Below, one piece after another: positions 1 through 8,251 of a DNA stretch of 51,572 bases. A program made the position numbers and the translations under genes. Numbering within the stretch: the first letter of the stretch is position 1; every line of letters begins with the position of its first letter. The notes under the pieces are model-generated. The model was not told the DNA's origin. It saw only the letters and a program-made list of their open reading frames with translations, and searched no databases. Origin of the DNA: Betaproteobacteria bacterium (GTDB lineage Bacteria > Pseudomonadota > Gammaproteobacteria > Burkholderiales > SG8-39); contig CANKAJ010000018.1 in NCBI GenBank assembly GCA_947479645.1, forward strand, positions 1-51,572, read 5' to 3'.

Positions 1-373
1 ATAAGCGATCAGGGTGGCCTGCGCTGGCACCATCTCGTGCGCGCACGACTACCCAATTCCCCAATTTCTCTGTCCCATTCGATTTCCATAGCCCATATGA
101 CTCTTAAATTCAACCCAAGCCCGACAGGCTGCTAGACGATTCACACCCGCGCGAGGGCCGCCTTATGTCGCGCCTGAATGTGTGCAAGGGGCACCGTTGA
201 ACGAGCATACCTGTCCGTGGCCCGCTGACGAGCGATGGTCATACAAATATCAGTGCTGCATAAAAGCTGGAGTACTGCACTCTTAATAAATTTCCTACCC
301 AGTTGTCAAAGTCCGGCCCTCAAATAAACGTACCCCCTATAAAATGTCGTCAATCCAGTGATTTGAACAAGGT

Positions 374-411
374 TTTAGTCACATAAATAGTCTCACTTTA
401 GTCACATGAAT
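374..411. repeat. 15-bp direct repeat upstream of mutS
   Basis: TTTAGTCACATAAAT at 374-388 and TTTAGTCACATGAAT at 397-411 differ at one base and are offset by 23 bp, about two helical turns, so a dimeric DNA-binding protein could contact both from the same face. The binding protein is unknown and the operator role is inference. They lie 91-128 bases before the mutS start codon. Confidence 0.5.
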
Positions 412-429
412 CGTGTTCGCTTGAGGCCA

Positions 430-494
430 AAGACTCCTAAAAGTCTTAATAAACTGGATACGAAGGTATCGCCGCATCATTGAAAATTTTCAAT
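430..494 (+). promoter_or_regulatory. Three successive inverted repeats before the mutS start
   Basis: Three perfect inverted repeats follow one another: AAGACT/AGTCTT (430-435 and 442-447), GATAC/GTATC (457-461 and 466-470) and the 16-bp palindrome ATTGAAAATTTTCAAT (479-494). The last ends 7 bases before the mutS ATG, where an SD would be expected and none is seen. They could act as DNA operators or as RNA hairpins that affect translation. The sequence does not decide which. Confidence 0.45.
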
Positions 495-501
495 AAATAC
501 A

Positions 502-3057
502 ATGGCATATAAAGAACAAGAACACACGCCGATGATGCAGCAATATCTCCGGCTGAAAGCCCAGCATCCGGACATCCTGCTGTTCTATCGCATGGGGGAT
601 TTCTACGAGCTCTTCCACGACGACGCGGAAAAAGCGGCGCGACTGCTCGATATCACGCTGACCACGCGCGGGGCGTCAGCCGGTGCGCCGATCCGGATGG
701 CGGGCATACCCTGGCATTCGGCCGAGCAGTACCTCGCCAAGCTGGTGAAGCTCGGGGAGTCGGTGGCGATCTGCGAACAGATCGGTGACCCGGCGACGTC
801 CAAGGGGCCAGTGGAGCGCGCAGTGATGCGCATCGTGACTCCAGGCACGCTGACCGACTCGGCGCTGCTCGATGACAAGGCGGACAACATCCTGCTGGCG
901 ATTGCCGCCGCGAAGGGTTCGCTCGGCCTGGCCTGGTTGAGCCTTGCCAGCGGCGATCTGCGCGCCATTGAAATCGCGCCTGGCCTGCTGCTGGCCGAGC
1001 TGCAACGCATCGGCCCGGCCGAAGTGCTGATCGCTCAGTCGAACCCGGCTACTGCACTGTTGAACGCCTATTCGGTGACGCATCTTCCCGAATGGCATTT
1101 CGATGTCGATGCCGGCCGCACGCGTTTGCTGAAGCAACTCGGCGCCGCCTCGCTCGCCGGCTTCGGCGCCGAGGACCTGGCGCCCGCCATTGCCGCCTGT
1201 GGCGCCCTCCTCGATTACGCCGCCAAGACCCAGGGTCAGGCGCTGGCGCATGTGAGCAGCATCGTGGCCGAGCGTGCCGGCGAGCACGTGCGCATGGACC
1301 CGGCGACACGACGCAACCTGGAAATCACCGAGACCCTGCGCGGCGAGCCGTCACCCACGCTGTTCTCGCTGCTGGACGAATGCTCAAGCGGCATGGGCAG
1401 CCGGCTGCTGCGCCTGTGGCTGCATCACCCGTTGCGCGACCGCGGCATTGTCGGCGCGCGACATGAGGCCATCGCTGTGCTGATCGAGAGCGGCACGCAC
1501 ACGGCCGTGCATGATGCGCTGCGCCGAACTGCCGATATCGAACGCATCACCGCGCGCGTAGCGCTGAAAAGCGCGCGACCGCGCGACCTGTCCGGCCTGC
1601 GCGACAGCCTGGCGCGGCTGCCGGAAATTGCCGGCAGCGTTCCAGGCAACGGCGCGCTGCTCGCCGATATTGCGGGCGACCTGGCCGTTCCGGTCGAGTG
1701 CCTGGACCTGCTCACGCGTGCCATCGCACCGGAACCGGCCACGCTGCTGCGCGAAGGCGGTGTCATCGCCGACGGCTACAGCGCCGAACTCGATGAACTG
1801 CGCGGGCTGCAGACCAACGCCGGCGAATTTCTGGTGGCGCTGGAAGCGCGCGAACGCGAACGCACCGGCATTCCCAATCTCAAGGTCGAGTACAACCGCG
1901 TGCACGGCTTTTATATCGAAATCACCAACTCGCACGCCGAGAAGGTGCCGGACGATTACCGCCGCCGCCAGACCCTGAAGAATGCCGAGCGCTACATCAC
2001 GCCGGAGCTGAAGACCTTCGAGGACAAGGCGCTGTCGGCCAAGGACCGCGCGCTGGCGCTGGAGAAATCGCTGTTCGAGGATGTGCTGAACCGGCTGGGC
2101 GCGCATGTCGGCACGCTGCAGACCATCGCGCGCGCCATCGCACAACTCGACGTGCTGGCCTGCTTTGCCGCCATCGCGTCGCGGCGCGGTTACTGCCGGC
2201 CGGTGTTCGACGACGCGCCGGGTCTGGACATCGAAGCCGGCCGCCACGCGGTGGTGGAAGCGCAGGTCGAGAACTTCATTGCCAACGACACGCACCTGTC
2301 GCCCACGCGCCGGCTGCTGCTCATCACCGGACCGAACATGGGCGGCAAATCCACCTACATGCGCCAGGTGGCGCTGATCGCGCTGATGGCGCATGTGGGC
2401 GCCTTCGTTCCGGCGAAAGCGGCGCGCATGGGGCCGATCGACCAGATATTCACGCGCATCGGCGCCGCCGATGATCTTGCCGGCGGGCGTTCGACCTTCA
2501 TGGTGGAGATGACCGAATCGGCCAATATCCTGCACAACGCCACCGAACGCAGCCTGGTGCTGATGGACGAAGTCGGGCGCGGCACCTCCACCTTTGACGG
2601 ACTGGCACTCGCCTGGGCGATTGCGCGGCATCTGCTGGAGAAGAATCGCTGCAATGCGCTGTTCGCCACGCATTATTTCGAGTTGACGCGCCTCGCCATC
2701 GACTACCGCGAAGCCGCCAATATTCATCTGGATGCCGTGGAGCACAAGGACACCATCGTGTTCCTGCATGCGGTGGAGGAAGGCCCAGCCAGCCAGAGCT
2801 ACGGTCTGCAGGTGGCGGCGCTGGCCGGCGTTCCCCGACCGGTGGTGCGCAATGCGCGCAAGTATCTGCAGATGCTGGAGGACGCCAGCCTCAATCAGGG
2901 CGGGCAAAGCGATTTGTTTGCCGGCGGCAGCAGCCGCGCCGACACACCCGCCGAGACCGTGGCCGATGTGCTGCGCGACACCTTGGCGCAACTCAACCCG
3001 GACGACCTGTCGCCGCGCGAAGCGCTTGAGTTCCTTTACCGCTTAAAGAAACTGTAA
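502..3057 (+). CDS. mutS: DNA mismatch repair protein MutS
   Basis: Recognises mismatches and small loops in newly replicated DNA, then signals through MutL. At 851 aa it matches the family (E. coli about 853). The mismatch-wedge motif GDFYELF is present with F34 and E36. The C-terminal ABC-type ATPase has Walker [10 protein letters not shown] (610-618), Walker B with D689-E690 in [13 protein letters not shown], and the downstream ATHYFELT. The core clamp and lever regions read through without a break. The ATG at 502 has no visible SD and follows directly on a 16-bp palindrome, but it gives the expected N terminus, [12 protein letters not shown]. The gene appears monocistronic or first in a short transcript; the next gene starts 42 bases downstream. 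Family assignment is firm, regulation is unknown. Confidence 0.98.
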   Translation: MAYKEQEHTPMMQQYLRLKAQHPDILLFYRMGDFYELFHDDAEKAARLLDITLTTRGASAGAPIRMAGIPWHSAEQYLAKLVKLGESVAICEQIGDPATSKGPVERAVMRIVTPGTLTDSALLDDKADNILLAIAAAKGSLGLAWLSLASGDLRAIEIAPGLLLAELQRIGPAEVLIAQSNPATALLNAYSVTHLPEWHFDVDAGRTRLLKQLGAASLAGFGAEDLAPAIAACGALLDYAAKTQGQALAHVSSIVAERAGEHVRMDPATRRNLEITETLRGEPSPTLFSLLDECSSGMGSRLLRLWLHHPLRDRGIVGARHEAIAVLIESGTHTAVHDALRRTADIERITARVALKSARPRDLSGLRDSLARLPEIAGSVPGNGALLADIAGDLAVPVECLDLLTRAIAPEPATLLREGGVIADGYSAELDELRGLQTNAGEFLVALEARERERTGIPNLKVEYNRVHGFYIEITNSHAEKVPDDYRRRQTLKNAERYITPELKTFEDKALSAKDRALALEKSLFEDVLNRLGAHVGTLQTIARAIAQLDVLACFAAIASRRGYCRPVFDDAPGLDIEAGRHAVVEAQVENFIANDTHLSPTRRLLLITGPNMGGKSTYMRQVALIALMAHVGAFVPAKAARMGPIDQIFTRIGAADDLAGGRSTFMVEMTESANILHNATERSLVLMDEVGRGTSTFDGLALAWAIARHLLEKNRCNALFATHYFELTRLAIDYREAANIHLDAVEHKDTIVFLHAVEEGPASQSYGLQVAALAGVPRPVVRNARKYLQMLEDASLNQGGQSDLFAGGSSRADTPAETVADVLRDTLAQLNPDDLSPREALEFLYRLKKL

Positions 3058-3069
3058 CAACGGCATGCG

Positions 3070-3085
3070 AGCCTGTGGCTTTTTT
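3070..3085 (+). terminator. Weak terminator-like hairpin after mutS
   Basis: AGCC-TGT-GGCT followed by a run of six T lies between mutS and the next gene. The stem is only 4 bp, so termination would be weak at best. Confidence 0.25.
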
Positions 3086-3099
3086 GCGGCAGGGCGTTC

Positions 3100-4059
3100 A
3101 TGAAATTGCGACTCACAACCAACGCAGTGTTCTTCGCCGCCACACTGGTCTTATTGACTGGTTGCGCCTCCATTGCGCCGCCCCCGCCGGGCACCGGCAT
3201 TGCGTTCGCCGCCTTGGGCGACGTGCCCTACTCGCAGCTTGAAGTGCGGGCGCTGGACGAGTTGATCGACGAACTCAACAGCGAGGAACTGGCCTTTGTC
3301 GTCCATGTCGGCGACATCACGTCCGGCCTGGGGCCGTGCACCGACGAGTGGTTCCTCGCCAGAAAAAAACAGTTCGAACGCATCCGCCATCCGTTCATTC
3401 TGATTCCCGGCGACAACGACTGGACCGATTGCCATCGCAGCAAAATGGATCCGCTGGAGCGCCTTGATCGCTTCCGCGAATTGTTCGAAGCAGGCGACGA
3501 GAGCCTGGGACAACGCAAGCTGAAGCTGGAGCGCCAGTCGGCCAACCCGCGCTTTTCCGCGTATCGCGAGCACATGCGCTGGGTCGTCGGCAATGTGCTG
3601 TTCGTCACGCTGAACGTGCAGGGCAGCAACAATAACTTCGGTCGCAACCCGCAGATGGACGAAGAATATCGCCAGCGCATGACGGCCGTTCATGACTGGA
3701 TGGAGGACGCCGTCGCCCTCACGGAACAAAAGCAATTCTCGAGTCTGGTCATCCTGATCCAGGCCAATCCCGATTTCGAGCAGCGTTCCACCAGACCCGC
3801 AGCGACCAACGGCTTCGTCGAATTCCGGAATACGCTGCGCACGCTGTCACAGCGACTGAAACAGCCGGTGATGCTGATCCATGGCGACACCCACAATTAT
3901 CAGCAAAACCGCCCTATCAAGGATGAAAAGACCGGCCAGCCGGTGCCGAATTTTGTCCGCGTTGAAGTGGACGGATCGCCGTGGGTGCGCTGGCTGCGCG
4001 GCATGATCTTCACGTCGGGAAGCATTCCGGTCTACATTGCCCCTGCCCCTGTTCGATAA
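3100..4059 (+). CDS. Metallophosphoesterase lipoprotein
   Basis: A 319-aa lipoprotein with a hydrophobic N terminus ending in lipobox LTGC (residues 19-22), so acylation at C22 and an envelope location are expected. The rest carries the ordered motifs of calcineurin-like phosphoesterases: GDVPYS, GDITS, GDNDW and, near the C terminus, HGDTH, which together supply the Asp, Asn and His ligands of a two-metal centre. The substrate cannot be read from the sequence; a phosphomonoester or phosphodiester is inferred from the family. It lies 42 bases after mutS on the same strand with an unrelated function, so co-transcription, if any, is probably read-through. An alternative ATG is not needed because the lipobox fits this start. 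Confidence 0.8.
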   Translation: MKLRLTTNAVFFAATLVLLTGCASIAPPPPGTGIAFAALGDVPYSQLEVRALDELIDELNSEELAFVVHVGDITSGLGPCTDEWFLARKKQFERIRHPFILIPGDNDWTDCHRSKMDPLERLDRFRELFEAGDESLGQRKLKLERQSANPRFSAYREHMRWVVGNVLFVTLNVQGSNNNFGRNPQMDEEYRQRMTAVHDWMEDAVALTEQKQFSSLVILIQANPDFEQRSTRPAATNGFVEFRNTLRTLSQRLKQPVMLIHGDTHNYQQNRPIKDEKTGQPVPNFVRVEVDGSPWVRWLRGMIFTSGSIPVYIAPAPVR

Positions 4060-4098
4060 CCACCCCCTGCTGTGTAGCGAGGTGTGATACCGGCAATC

Positions 4099-4117
4099 GG
4101 GAGTAGACTTGACTCCC
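4099..4117 (+). promoter_or_regulatory. Inverted repeat before the 4137 gene
   Basis: GGGAGT (4099-4104) and ACTCCC (4112-4117) form a perfect 6-bp inverted repeat with a 7-base spacer, 19 bases before the ATG at 4137. It could be an operator or a small leader hairpin; there is no further support. Confidence 0.25.
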
Positions 4118-4136
4118 ATCTATCGAGACTATTGCC

Positions 4137-4448
4137 ATGCCCGACTCATCCTCCACACCAGGCACCCCGGGCAACCCGCCTGCCGCCGGTCACTCGGTCG
4201 GCGACATCGATAGCTTCATCACCATGCTGCGCGCCGCCTGCGAAGACAAGAAGATGAACGCACGACTGCAGGAGTTGCTTTCCCTGTCCGACGAAAAGCG
4301 CAAGGCCATGCTGCACACCTGGCTGACCGACATGATGATTGCGCAGGCACCGCGCAGCCTGATCACGGCCGTCGGTTGCCTCATGGACGATGCGGTAGCT
4401 GAAAAGGCCTATGAAGTAATTTTCAACTGCCAGCGCGGAGAAACGTAA
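4137..4448 (+). CDS. Small cytosolic protein of unknown function
   Basis: A 103-aa protein that I do not recognise. The first 20 or so residues are rich in Pro, Ser, Thr and Gly and probably disordered; the rest (about 25-100) looks like a compact alpha-helical domain with alternating charged and hydrophobic residues, containing LQELLSLSDEKRKAML and a conserved-looking C-terminal FNCQRGE. There is no signal peptide and no membrane segment. Its stop codon is 4 bases before the start of the DUF1304 gene, so the two are almost certainly co-translated. That pairing is the only hint at its role. Codon use looks like that of its neighbours. Confidence 0.75.
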   Translation: MPDSSSTPGTPGNPPAAGHSVGDIDSFITMLRAACEDKKMNARLQELLSLSDEKRKAMLHTWLTDMMIAQAPRSLITAVGCLMDDAVAEKAYEVIFNCQRGET

Positions 4449-4452
4449 CAGC

Positions 4453-4827
4453 ATGGCTTTGCTTGGGGACATTGCCGCCGGCTTGGTTATCCTGCTGCAC
4501 CTGTGGTTCATGGCACTGGAGATTTTCCTGTGGGACAAGCCCCTGGGCAGAAAGACCTTCGGGTTGACGGTGGAATTTGCCAAAGCCTCGAAAGCGCTCG
4601 CCGCCAATCAGGGGCTGTATAACGGTTTTCTCGCGGCGGGATTGACCTGGGGCCTGTTGCAGGGTCCGGGCGGCATCGCGCTCAAGGTCTTTTTTCTCGG
4701 CTGTGTGGTGATCGCCGGCGTCTTCGGCGCAATCACGGCCAACTACCGCATTTTGTTTGTCCAGGCGCTACCGGGTGCCATTGCACTGGTGTTGGTGCTG
4801 CTGGGGCATCGGGGGTCCGTCTTCTAG
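4453..4827 (+). CDS. DUF1304 family membrane protein
   Basis: A 124-aa inner-membrane protein with about four hydrophobic segments (roughly 5-25, 48-65, 70-90 and 97-118). The order of features matches the DUF1304 family: an N-terminal helix with HLWFMALEIFLW, a middle NQGLYNGFLAAG and a C-terminal VQALPGAIALVL. The biochemical function of this family is not established. GGAG at 4437-4440 lies 12 bases before the ATG, inside the end of the preceding small gene, consistent with coupling. It ends just before a hairpin and faces the DUF2237 gene. Confidence 0.85.
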   Translation: MALLGDIAAGLVILLHLWFMALEIFLWDKPLGRKTFGLTVEFAKASKALAANQGLYNGFLAAGLTWGLLQGPGGIALKVFFLGCVVIAGVFGAITANYRILFVQALPGAIALVLVLLGHRGSVF

Positions 4828-4832
4828 ACTCT

Positions 4833-4859
4833 GCGAAGTGTCGCTCTGCGGACCTTCGC
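4833..4859. terminator. Bidirectional hairpin between convergent genes
   Basis: GCGAAG-t-GTC pairs with GAC-CTTCGC around an 8-base loop, giving 9 pairs with one bulge. It lies between the stops of the convergent genes 4453-4827 and 4873-5253. There is no T tract, so the terminator call rests on position and stem. Confidence 0.4.
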
Positions 4860-4872
4860 TACTGCACAATCA

Positions 4873-5253
4873 CTACATGTCATGACCATGCGCCATGAGC
4901 GCCTCCAGCGGCACGTAGCGCAAGGCATTCTCGTGCGTCGCTTCGAGCACCACATCGGGCGCCATGCCAGCCTTGTAGGCCTCGGCCCAGCGCAACACGT
5001 GCAGACACCAGCGGTCGCCTGGCTGCAAACCACGGAAACGCATTTCGGGCAAGGGCGTGACCAGGTCATTGCCACGCGCCACACTGAACTCCAGAAACTC
5101 CCGCGTCACCTTGACGCACACCAGATGCACCACCCCCTCTACCCCGTGACAGGCGCAATTGCCCTCCCGGAAATAGCCCGTCAGCGGTGCGTAGCTGCAG
5201 GCGAGCAACTTGCCACCCAGCACGTTTCTTTCCTCGGAAATTTCAGAAGCCAT
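4873..5253 (-). CDS. DUF2237 family protein
   Basis: A 126-aa soluble protein with the hallmarks of DUF2237: NVLGGKLLACSY near the N terminus, a short Cys-rich GYFREGNCACHGVEG, HLVCVKVTREFLEFS, then GDRWCLHVLRWAEA and a C-terminal ALRYVPLEALMAHG. The conserved Cys and His residues could bind metal, but the function of the family is not known. No signal peptide. It stands alone on the minus strand, with a 139-bp AT-rich intergenic region behind its start that contains three palindromes, so it probably has its own promoter and regulator. Confidence 0.85.
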   Translation of the reverse strand: MASEISEERNVLGGKLLACSYAPLTGYFREGNCACHGVEGVVHLVCVKVTREFLEFSVARGNDLVTPLPEMRFRGLQPGDRWCLHVLRWAEAYKAGMAPDVVLEATHENALRYVPLEALMAHGHDM

Positions 5254-5302
5254 TGATTGAAGCCTTGTTCAAAATAAAGCGAAAATAAGCGTATTTAATA
5301 TG

Positions 5303-5374
5303 ATCATTTTATTAAAAATGATATTTATCCATGGCAATTTAATAACAATTTGTTATCAATGAATAAAATTCATT
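5303..5374. promoter_or_regulatory. Cluster of three AT-rich palindromes
   Basis: Three perfect inverted repeats occur within 72 bp: ATCATTTT-4-AAAATGAT (5303-5322), ATAACAA-1-TTGTTAT (5342-5356) and AATGAAT-3-ATTCATT (5358-5374). The region separates the start of the DUF2237 gene from the stop of the acyl-CoA dehydrogenase, both on the minus strand. The middle repeat has the near-continuous symmetry of a dimeric repressor site; the right-hand one could be a weak terminator for the dehydrogenase. Assignment of roles is inference. Confidence 0.45.
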
Positions 5375-5392
5375 ACCGCAATCGCCGGGGCG

Positions 5393-6595
5393 CTACAGCC
5401 CCAGCGCCGCCTTGGCAAGAATGTTGTGTTGAATCTCGTTTGAGCCGCCAAAAATCGACGCCGCCCGTCCGTGATAGTAGTTGAGCGGAATGGTCGCAGC
5501 CCATTTCGGCCCAATCGTTTCAATGTCATCCGACATCGCCTCGAGGAACGCCACCTGCCGCGCCATGGCCTGCGGCCCGGCGACTTCCATCAGGATTTCC
5601 AGCGTGGCCTGATGCAATAGCGATCCACCCAGTTTCAGGATCGACATCTTCGGATCCTGATTGCCGCCGCCATGCTTCATGCTGTGATCGACCATGCGCA
5701 GGTTGGTCATTTCAAGCGCCTTGAGGTCCACCTCGATCTCGGCCAGTTTCTGGCGAAAACGCACGTTCTCCGACAGCGGCCCATGTTCGGTCATCGCCGT
5801 GGCCGCCAATTGCTTGGCAAAAGCCACCTTGCCCTTGGACGAGCCGATCTTCGCCTGCGTCATGCGCTCCACGCCCAGCGTGTGCTTGATGTAGGTCCAG
5901 CCGCGGTTTTCTTCACCAATCCGATTCTCGACAGGCACGCGGACATTGTCGAAGAAGACTTCATTGACCGAACGGGCGCCGGTCAGCGTATCGAGCGGAC
6001 GCACACTGATGCCAGGCGTGCTCATGTCAATCAGCAAAAAGCTGATGCCCTGCTGCTTTTTCGCCCGCGGATCGGTGCGCACCAGCGCATACATCCAGTT
6101 GGCATGATGGGCGAGGGTCGTCCACAGCTTCTGCCCATTGACGACATAGTGATCGCCATCAAGCACTGCCTGCGTCTTGAGCGCCGCCAGATCCGAGCCC
6201 GCGCCGGGTTCGGACAATCCGGAGCAGAAGTAATATTCCATGGTGCGGATCTTCTTCAGGAATCGCCGCTTCATGTCCTCGGAGCCGAAGGTGGCGATGA
6301 CCGGGCCGATCTGATTGACATGCGGGTGCGGCGGCAGCGCCGGCGTGCGCAACAACTCCTCGCTGAAGATGTAGAACTGCACCACGTTCCAGCCGGCACC
6401 GCCCCATTCAACCGGCCACATGGGGGCGGCCCATCCCTTGGTCTCCAGTATCCGGTGCCAGCCCACCAGATCCTCGCGGCTGGGCATCTGCCCCAATTCC
6501 ATTTTCCGGCGCAGGCTTTGCGGCTGCGCCGTCTGCAGGAACTCCCTTACTTCGGCGCGGAACGCGGTTTCAGCTTCGGTCAGGCGCAAATCCAT
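5393..6595 (-). CDS. Acyl-CoA dehydrogenase
   Basis: A 400-aa flavoprotein of the acyl-CoA dehydrogenase fold that introduces an alpha,beta double bond into a CoA thioester and passes electrons to ETF. Seen in order: an N-terminal helical domain to about 120, the FAD-binding segment YYFCSGLSEPGAGSDLAALK (121-140), the beta domain with LTGARSVNEVFFDNVRVP (204-221), and a C-terminal helical domain ending GGSNEIQ. The usual C-terminal catalytic Glu position holds G383. A Glu in GVERMTQ (E243) sits where the isovaleryl-CoA dehydrogenase group has its base, so that residue is the likely base. Substrate class is unknown; branched, aromatic or sterol side-chain acyl-CoA are possibilities. The MFS gene lies 79 bases upstream on the same strand. 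Confidence 0.92.
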   Translation of the reverse strand: MDLRLTEAETAFRAEVREFLQTAQPQSLRRKMELGQMPSREDLVGWHRILETKGWAAPMWPVEWGGAGWNVVQFYIFSEELLRTPALPPHPHVNQIGPVIATFGSEDMKRRFLKKIRTMEYYFCSGLSEPGAGSDLAALKTQAVLDGDHYVVNGQKLWTTLAHHANWMYALVRTDPRAKKQQGISFLLIDMSTPGISVRPLDTLTGARSVNEVFFDNVRVPVENRIGEENRGWTYIKHTLGVERMTQAKIGSSKGKVAFAKQLAATAMTEHGPLSENVRFRQKLAEIEVDLKALEMTNLRMVDHSMKHGGGNQDPKMSILKLGGSLLHQATLEILMEVAGPQAMARQVAFLEAMSDDIETIGPKWAATIPLNYYHGRAASIFGGSNEIQHNILAKAALGL

Positions 6596-6674
6596 TCACT
6601 ACTCCTATCCAGTCACCGCCTGCAGGGCGGCCGGCGATTTTGCAAGCGGGCTAACGGGCCAGCGAACTTGCGGG

Positions 6675-7877
6675 CTACTTGAACAAGCCGCGCAGGCGCG
6701 GCACATAGGGCCGGAACATCGCCCCGGAAATCACGGTAATCAAACCGCCGAATGCGACGGTATGCTCCGGGCCGATGACGTCGGCGAGCGTACCCGCAAT
6801 CAGGCTGCCAAGAGGAACCAGGCCGAACCACAGCATGCTGAAAATCGACATCATGCGTCCGCGCAGTTCGTCCGGCACCAGGGTCTGCATCATTGTAGTC
6901 GTGCCATTGCCGATCAGGAAAGTGCAACCTCCCGCCGTGGCGATCGGCAGTATGGCCCACCACAAGCCGGGCATCTGCGGCAACGCAATCATCATCATGC
7001 CCAGCATGATGGCCGCCTTGTAGATCAGCCCGGGCACCGCGGGCATGGTGCGCCGTCCGAGGGAATACAACGCCGCGCTGATCCCGCCCAGCGACAGTGC
7101 GCTCATCAGCACGCCAAGGGAATCGGCATTTCCGCCATACACATTCTTGGCAAAATACGGCAGCAGCACTGTGTAGGGAAGACCGCACAGCGCGATCGTT
7201 CCCACCAGCAGCAGCATCACCCGCATGTTCAAGGTGCCGAAGGCATAGCGAAATCCCGCGCTCAGTCCACCGGCAAGGCTGCGTATCTGGCCGCCACTTT
7301 GCATGCGCAACTGCGCCAGAAAACCGATTGTGATGGCATAGGTGAATACGTTGATCAGAAAACAGACGCCCTCGCCGTAGGACGCCACCACCAGACCGCC
7401 AACGGAGGGACCGACCAGACGCGACAGGTTGAAACCAAGCCCGTTGAGCGTGATGGCACTGGCAAGGTTTTTCGGGTCTTCCACCAGTCGCGCGGTCATG
7501 GATTGACGCACCGGCGTGTCGATGGCGTAGATCGTCCCCAGCAGCAGCGCCAGCGCGATCAAATGCCAGGGCTGTATCCATCCGAGCAGCGTCAGCGTCG
7601 CCAGCGTTGCCGCCTGGCACATTGCCACCGCCTGGGTTGCCATGATGAGCTTGTGACGATTGAAGCGGTCGGCCAGCAGGCCACCAAGCGGCGCCAGGAA
7701 CAGTACGGGTATCTGACTGGCGAAGCCGACGATGCCGAGCATGAACACCGAATCGGTCAGCCGGTATACCAGCCAGCTCATGGCAATGCCCTGCATCCAT
7801 ACGCCCATCTGCGAGATCATCAAGCCACAGAAGAAGAAGCGGTAACTGCGATGGCGTAGCGCCGGAGGAAACTGCAT
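6675..7877 (-). CDS. MFS transporter, EntS/MFS_3-like exporter
   Basis: A 400-aa major facilitator superfamily protein with about twelve hydrophobic segments. The cytoplasmic loop between helices 2 and 3 carries the MFS signature region GGLLADRFNRHKLI, and the sixth-to-seventh helix junction has the usual basic linker (QLRMQSGGQIRS). General layout and the N-terminal LRHRSYRFFFCGLMISQMG resemble the MFS_3/EntS branch of proton-coupled exporters. Substrate unknown. It precedes the acyl-CoA dehydrogenase by 79 bases on the same strand, so the two may share a transcript; no functional link is evident. The ATG at 7877 borders a 374-base gene-free gap. Confidence 0.88.
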   Translation of the reverse strand: MQFPPALRHRSYRFFFCGLMISQMGVWMQGIAMSWLVYRLTDSVFMLGIVGFASQIPVLFLAPLGGLLADRFNRHKLIMATQAVAMCQAATLATLTLLGWIQPWHLIALALLLGTIYAIDTPVRQSMTARLVEDPKNLASAITLNGLGFNLSRLVGPSVGGLVVASYGEGVCFLINVFTYAITIGFLAQLRMQSGGQIRSLAGGLSAGFRYAFGTLNMRVMLLLVGTIALCGLPYTVLLPYFAKNVYGGNADSLGVLMSALSLGGISAALYSLGRRTMPAVPGLIYKAAIMLGMMMIALPQMPGLWWAILPIATAGGCTFLIGNGTTTMMQTLVPDELRGRMMSIFSMLWFGLVPLGSLIAGTLADVIGPEHTVAFGGLITVISGAMFRPYVPRLRGLFK

Positions 7878-8251
7878 AAGCGGGATCTATTCTGCTACTG
7901 GAAACACGCCAGCGAACGTCGGGCACGAAGGATGCGCCGGTTGCGATATTCGATTGTGCCCATTCGCTTCACTGGGAGTGCGTTGCAGGCGACCATCGGG
8001 ACAAGACGCAGTTCCGGAAAAATGACGTCTGATCTTCGACGCCTGGGCGTATTTTATCCTGCATCCACAGTGCTCACAGGACGATGCCGTCGAAAGCACT
8101 GATGTTTTTTGATTCGGCTATCGAATCCAGGCACCCGGTCGGGATTTCGGTACACTTTGTCTGCCTTGCCCCAGGGAGCAGCACGTGAACGCAAGGCGCC
8201 ACCCACTCGCGAAAAGTGACACCGGGAGAAACCGGTGAACTTCACAAAGCC
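7878..8251. other. Gap between the divergent MFS and J-domain genes
   Basis: No credible gene is seen. It should hold the promoters of the divergent genes. The only clear structure is a hairpin with a T run on the plus strand at 8068-8110, listed separately. GTG codons at 8216 and 8235 precede the J-domain gene; 8216 is in frame but lacks an SD, 8235 is out of frame. Confidence 0.5.
8068..8110 (+). terminator. Intrinsic terminator-like hairpin with T run
   Basis: CAGTGCT (8068-8074) and AGCACTG (8095-8101) form a perfect 7-bp stem; inside, CGA and TCG can add three more pairs. A run of six T follows 3 bases later. No plus-strand gene lies upstream, so it would end either a short leader transcript of the J-domain gene or an unannotated small RNA. 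Confidence 0.4.

Larger units (their letters stand above)
1..501. other. Gene-free region upstream of mutS
   Basis: No convincing coding frame is visible on either strand. The first 300 bases look unstructured by eye. The segment from about 374 to 494 carries a 15-base direct repeat followed by three inverted repeats, listed separately. The stretch from about 280 to 501 is visibly richer in A and T than the genes beside it. A TATAAA at 338-343 could be a -10 element but has no good -35 at the right distance. No end of an upstream gene can be recognised at the left edge. Confidence 0.6.

Noticed and set aside
1384-2991. Long open frame (535 codons) on the minus strand opposite mutS
   Set aside because: It lies wholly inside mutS, has no domain pattern, and arises from codon bias in a GC-rich gene.
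6420-7859. Plus-strand open frame (479 codons) opposite the MFS gene
   Set aside because: The translation is His/Gln-rich low-complexity sequence, and the minus-strand MFS protein is unambiguous.
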